Positions 62,440-64,000 of a stretch of DNA of 64,000 bases are shown one piece after another (within the stretch, counting starts at the first letter, position 1; every line of letters starts with the position of its first letter). Location: positions 1 through 64,000 of the forward strand of contig NZ_SCMR01000016.1 in NCBI RefSeq assembly GCF_005502885.1. Reading direction: 5' to 3'. Position numbers and translations under genes: made by a program. The DNA comes from Microbacterium sp. 2FI (lineage in GTDB: Bacteria > Actinomycetota > Actinomycetes > Actinomycetales > Microbacteriaceae). Under the pieces are notes generated by a model that saw nothing but the letters and a program-made list of their open reading frames with translations, made no database searches and was not told the origin of the DNA.

Positions 62440-62456
62440 GGATGCTGCGCTCTCGT

Positions 62457-63662
62457 TCAGTCCAGCGACAGGGTCGGCAGCTCGAGCTTGCGGCCCTCGC
62501 GTGCCGACTGCAGGCCGACCTCGGCCAGCAGCACGCCACGGGCGCCCGCGAGCAGGTCGTACTCGTATTCCGTGCCGAGCACGTACGACTCGAGGAACTC
62601 CTCCCACTGCTGGCGGAAGCCGTTCTGGAACACGTCGTTGGTCGGAACCTCGGCCCAATCGGCGTCGTAGTCGTGGTCGTCGGCGAGGTCGGGGTTCCAC
62701 ACCGGCTTCGGGGTGGCGTTGCGGTGCTGGATCTTCGCGCCGAAGAGCCCCACGACGGCCGAGCCGTGCGTGCCATCGACGTGGAACTCGACGAGCTCGT
62801 CGCGGTTCACGCGCACGGTCCAGCTCGAGTTGATCTGGGCGACCGCGCCGCCGGCGAGCTCGAAGATGCCGTACGCGGCGTCTTCGGCGGTGGCGGTGTA
62901 GGGCTCGCCGTTCTCGTCCCAGCGGGTGGGGATGTGGGTCGATGCCTGCGCGTAGACCGAGGTGACCTCGCCGAACAGGTTCTCGAGCACGTAGTTCCAG
63001 TGCGGGAACATGTCGACGATGATGCCGCCGCCGTCTTCGACACGGTAGTTCCAGCTGGGGCGCTGCGCGGGCTGCCAGTCGCCCTCGAAGACCCAGTAGC
63101 CGAACTCGCCGCGCACCGACAGGATGCGGCCGAAGAAGCCCGAGTCGATGAGGCGCTTGAGCTTCTGCAGGCCCGGGAGGTACAGCTTGTCGTGCACGAC
63201 GCCGGTCTTGACGCCGGCAGTGGCCGCGAGCTTCGCGAGCTCGAGGGCCTCGTCGACCGACTCGGCGGTGGGCTTCTCGGTGTAGATGGTCTTGCCGGCG
63301 GCGATGGCCTTGCGAAGCGCGGTGGCGCGGGCCTTCGTCACGAGGAAGTCGGCGTAGATCTCCCAGCGCGGGTCGGCGAGGGCGGCATCCAGATCGGTCG
63401 TGTAGTCCTCGATGCCGTGCTTGGCGGCGAGCTCGGCGAGCTTGGCCTCGCTCCGGCCGACGAGCAGCGGCTTGACGGTGACCTTCGAGCCGTCGGCGAG
63501 TTCGATGCCGCCCTGGTCGCGGATCGCGAGGATCGAGCGCACGAGGTGCTGGCGGTAGCCCATGCGGCCCGAGACGCCGTTCATGATGATGCCGATCTCG
63601 CGCACCTCGGGGCGGGCGGCGGACGCCGCGGCCGGCGCCGGGGCGAGGGTGGTGTCAGTCAC
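62457..63662 (-). CDS. Gfo/Idh/MocA-family oxidoreductase of the DUF993 operon
   Basis: 401 residues. IGIIMNGVSGRMGYRQHL is the NAD loop, EKPTAESVDEALELA the EKP motif, and GGGIIVDMFPHWNYVLEN the substrate His region. Conserved C-terminal domain through SAREGRKLELPTLSLD. First gene of the operon, 17 bases before the DUF993-type gene. It likely oxidises the sugar at C1 or C2. Two LacI operators lie 47 and 88 bases upstream. Confidence 0.9.
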   Translation of the reverse strand: MTDTTLAPAPAAASAARPEVREIGIIMNGVSGRMGYRQHLVRSILAIRDQGGIELADGSKVTVKPLLVGRSEAKLAELAAKHGIEDYTTDLDAALADPRWEIYADFLVTKARATALRKAIAAGKTIYTEKPTAESVDEALELAKLAATAGVKTGVVHDKLYLPGLQKLKRLIDSGFFGRILSVRGEFGYWVFEGDWQPAQRPSWNYRVEDGGGIIVDMFPHWNYVLENLFGEVTSVYAQASTHIPTRWDENGEPYTATAEDAAYGIFELAGGAVAQINSSWTVRVNRDELVEFHVDGTHGSAVVGLFGAKIQHRNATPKPVWNPDLADDHDYDADWAEVPTNDVFQNGFRQQWEEFLESYVLGTEYEYDLLAGARGVLLAEVGLQSAREGRKLELPTLSLD

Positions 63663-63708
63663 GGTGACCTTCTCTCTGGGTGACCATCGCGACGCCTCCG
63701 TCGGGATG

Positions 63709-63763
63709 GGTAAACGCTTTCCAACAGTGTGACACGGGAATGGATGCTGCGCAAGCGCTTTCC
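63709..63763. promoter_or_regulatory. two LacI-type operators before the DUF993 operon
   Basis: GGTAAACGCTTTCC (63709-63722) and CGCAAGCGCTTTCC (63750-63763), 41 bases centre to centre, about four helical turns. Both follow the [AG]GnAAnCGnTTnC[CT] pattern. Confidence 0.75.
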
Positions 63764-63783
63764 CGTGGACGGTTCGTTCGGTC

Positions 63784-64000
63784 CTACTCCAGTCGCAGTG
63801 CGGCCCACGACACCGGCGGCAGCGTGAACGACAGGACGGATGACTCGTCGACCGCGTGCGGGAAGGGCCGTACGCCGACCCGCTCCGGCTCTTCGAGCGT
63901 GTTCGCGGCGTAGAGATCGTCGTCGTGCAGCAGGTGCGTCTCGACGATCGACACGTCGCGGCCGAGGGCGGCGATCAGGGGAGCGAGGTCGATGTGGAGT
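63784..64000 (-). CDS. alpha-N-arabinofuranosidase, GH51, C-terminal part only
   Basis: The frame enters from the right edge and stops at TAG 63784-63786, giving 71 residues. HDDDLYAANTLEEPERV is the conserved end of GH51 enzymes, followed by a short beta strand FTLPPVSWAALRLE. GH51 enzymes release arabinose from arabinoxylan or arabinan. The rest lies outside the window. It is upstream of the DUF993 operon in the same direction, separated by the two operators. Confidence 0.8.
   Translation of the reverse strand, partial: LHIDLAPLIAALGRDVSIVETHLLHDDDLYAANTLEEPERVGVRPFPHAVDESSVLSFTLPPVSWAALRLE

Overview
The window looks like a chromosome segment of a Microbacterium-type actinobacterium (family Microbacteriaceae). 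It is very GC-rich, uses GTG starts often, has many ATGA/GTGA stop-start overlaps, and carries many LacI-family regulators, F420-type and GH3 genes. This placement rests on gene content and style, not on a marker gene. No rRNA, tRNA, phage, IS transposase or CRISPR array was seen.

Layout. 1-5.2 kb: a molybdopterin oxidoreductase, then an overlapping ATP-grasp / alpha-E / transglutaminase operon. 5.3-6.9 kb: a MarR regulator and three small proteins of unknown function. 7-16.6 kb: a sugar ABC importer without its own ATPase, divergent from an alpha-L-rhamnosidase (GH78), a GH3 glycosidase and a LacI regulator. 16.7-20.7 kb: a secreted GH3 enzyme with two unusual operators, a second LacI gene and two very small genes. 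20.7-29 kb: a serine hydrolase and the complete L-rhamnose pathway (mutarotase, isomerase, an esterase, a fused aldolase/dehydrogenase, kinase) with a divergent LacI gene. 29-33 kb: alditol-oxidase-like protein, MarR/MFS pair, lipase-like hydrolase. 33-38.4 kb: a secreted GH6 cellulase behind a CelR-type operator, a membrane protein, a lipoate ligase, an orphan DNA methyltransferase, an LLM oxidoreductase. 38.4-46 kb: carboxylesterase/TetR divergent from an MFS sugar transporter, PAP2 phosphatase and GH3 enzyme, then a haloperoxidase-like hydrolase. 46.2-50.9 kb: galK-galT with a divergent LacI gene, and glycerate kinase. 50.9-56.7 kb: a five-gene operon that reads as oxidative uronate/aldarate breakdown to 2-oxoglutarate. 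56.8-60 kb: two LacI genes and an aldo/keto reductase. 60.3-63.7 kb: an operon of unknown sugar pathway (isomerase, DUF993-type protein, Gfo/Idh oxidoreductase). 63.8 kb to the edge: the C-terminus of a GH51 arabinofuranosidase.

How it fits together: this is a plant-polysaccharide and plant-glycoside utilisation region. Extracellular enzymes (GH6, secreted GH3) and importers feed cytoplasmic glycosidases (GH78, GH3, GH51) and dedicated catabolic operons. At least four operator families can be read: TTGAAnCGnTTCAA (rhamnose set, three sites), TGTAGAnCGnTCTACA (secreted GH3, two sites), a TGGGAGCGCTCCCA CelR-type palindrome (GH6), and [AG]GnAAnCGnTTnC[CT] (six sites over the 56-64 kb loci).

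The most unusual signals are four dispersed repeat families. One is a 64-65 bp palindrome found four times, each 8-17 bp after a stop codon. Another is a 97-98 bp element with terminal inverted repeats, found once in an intergenic region and once read in frame inside the DNA methyltransferase. At least ten genes have a TAnnnT hexamer 6-7 bases before the start codon, the layout of leaderless transcripts.
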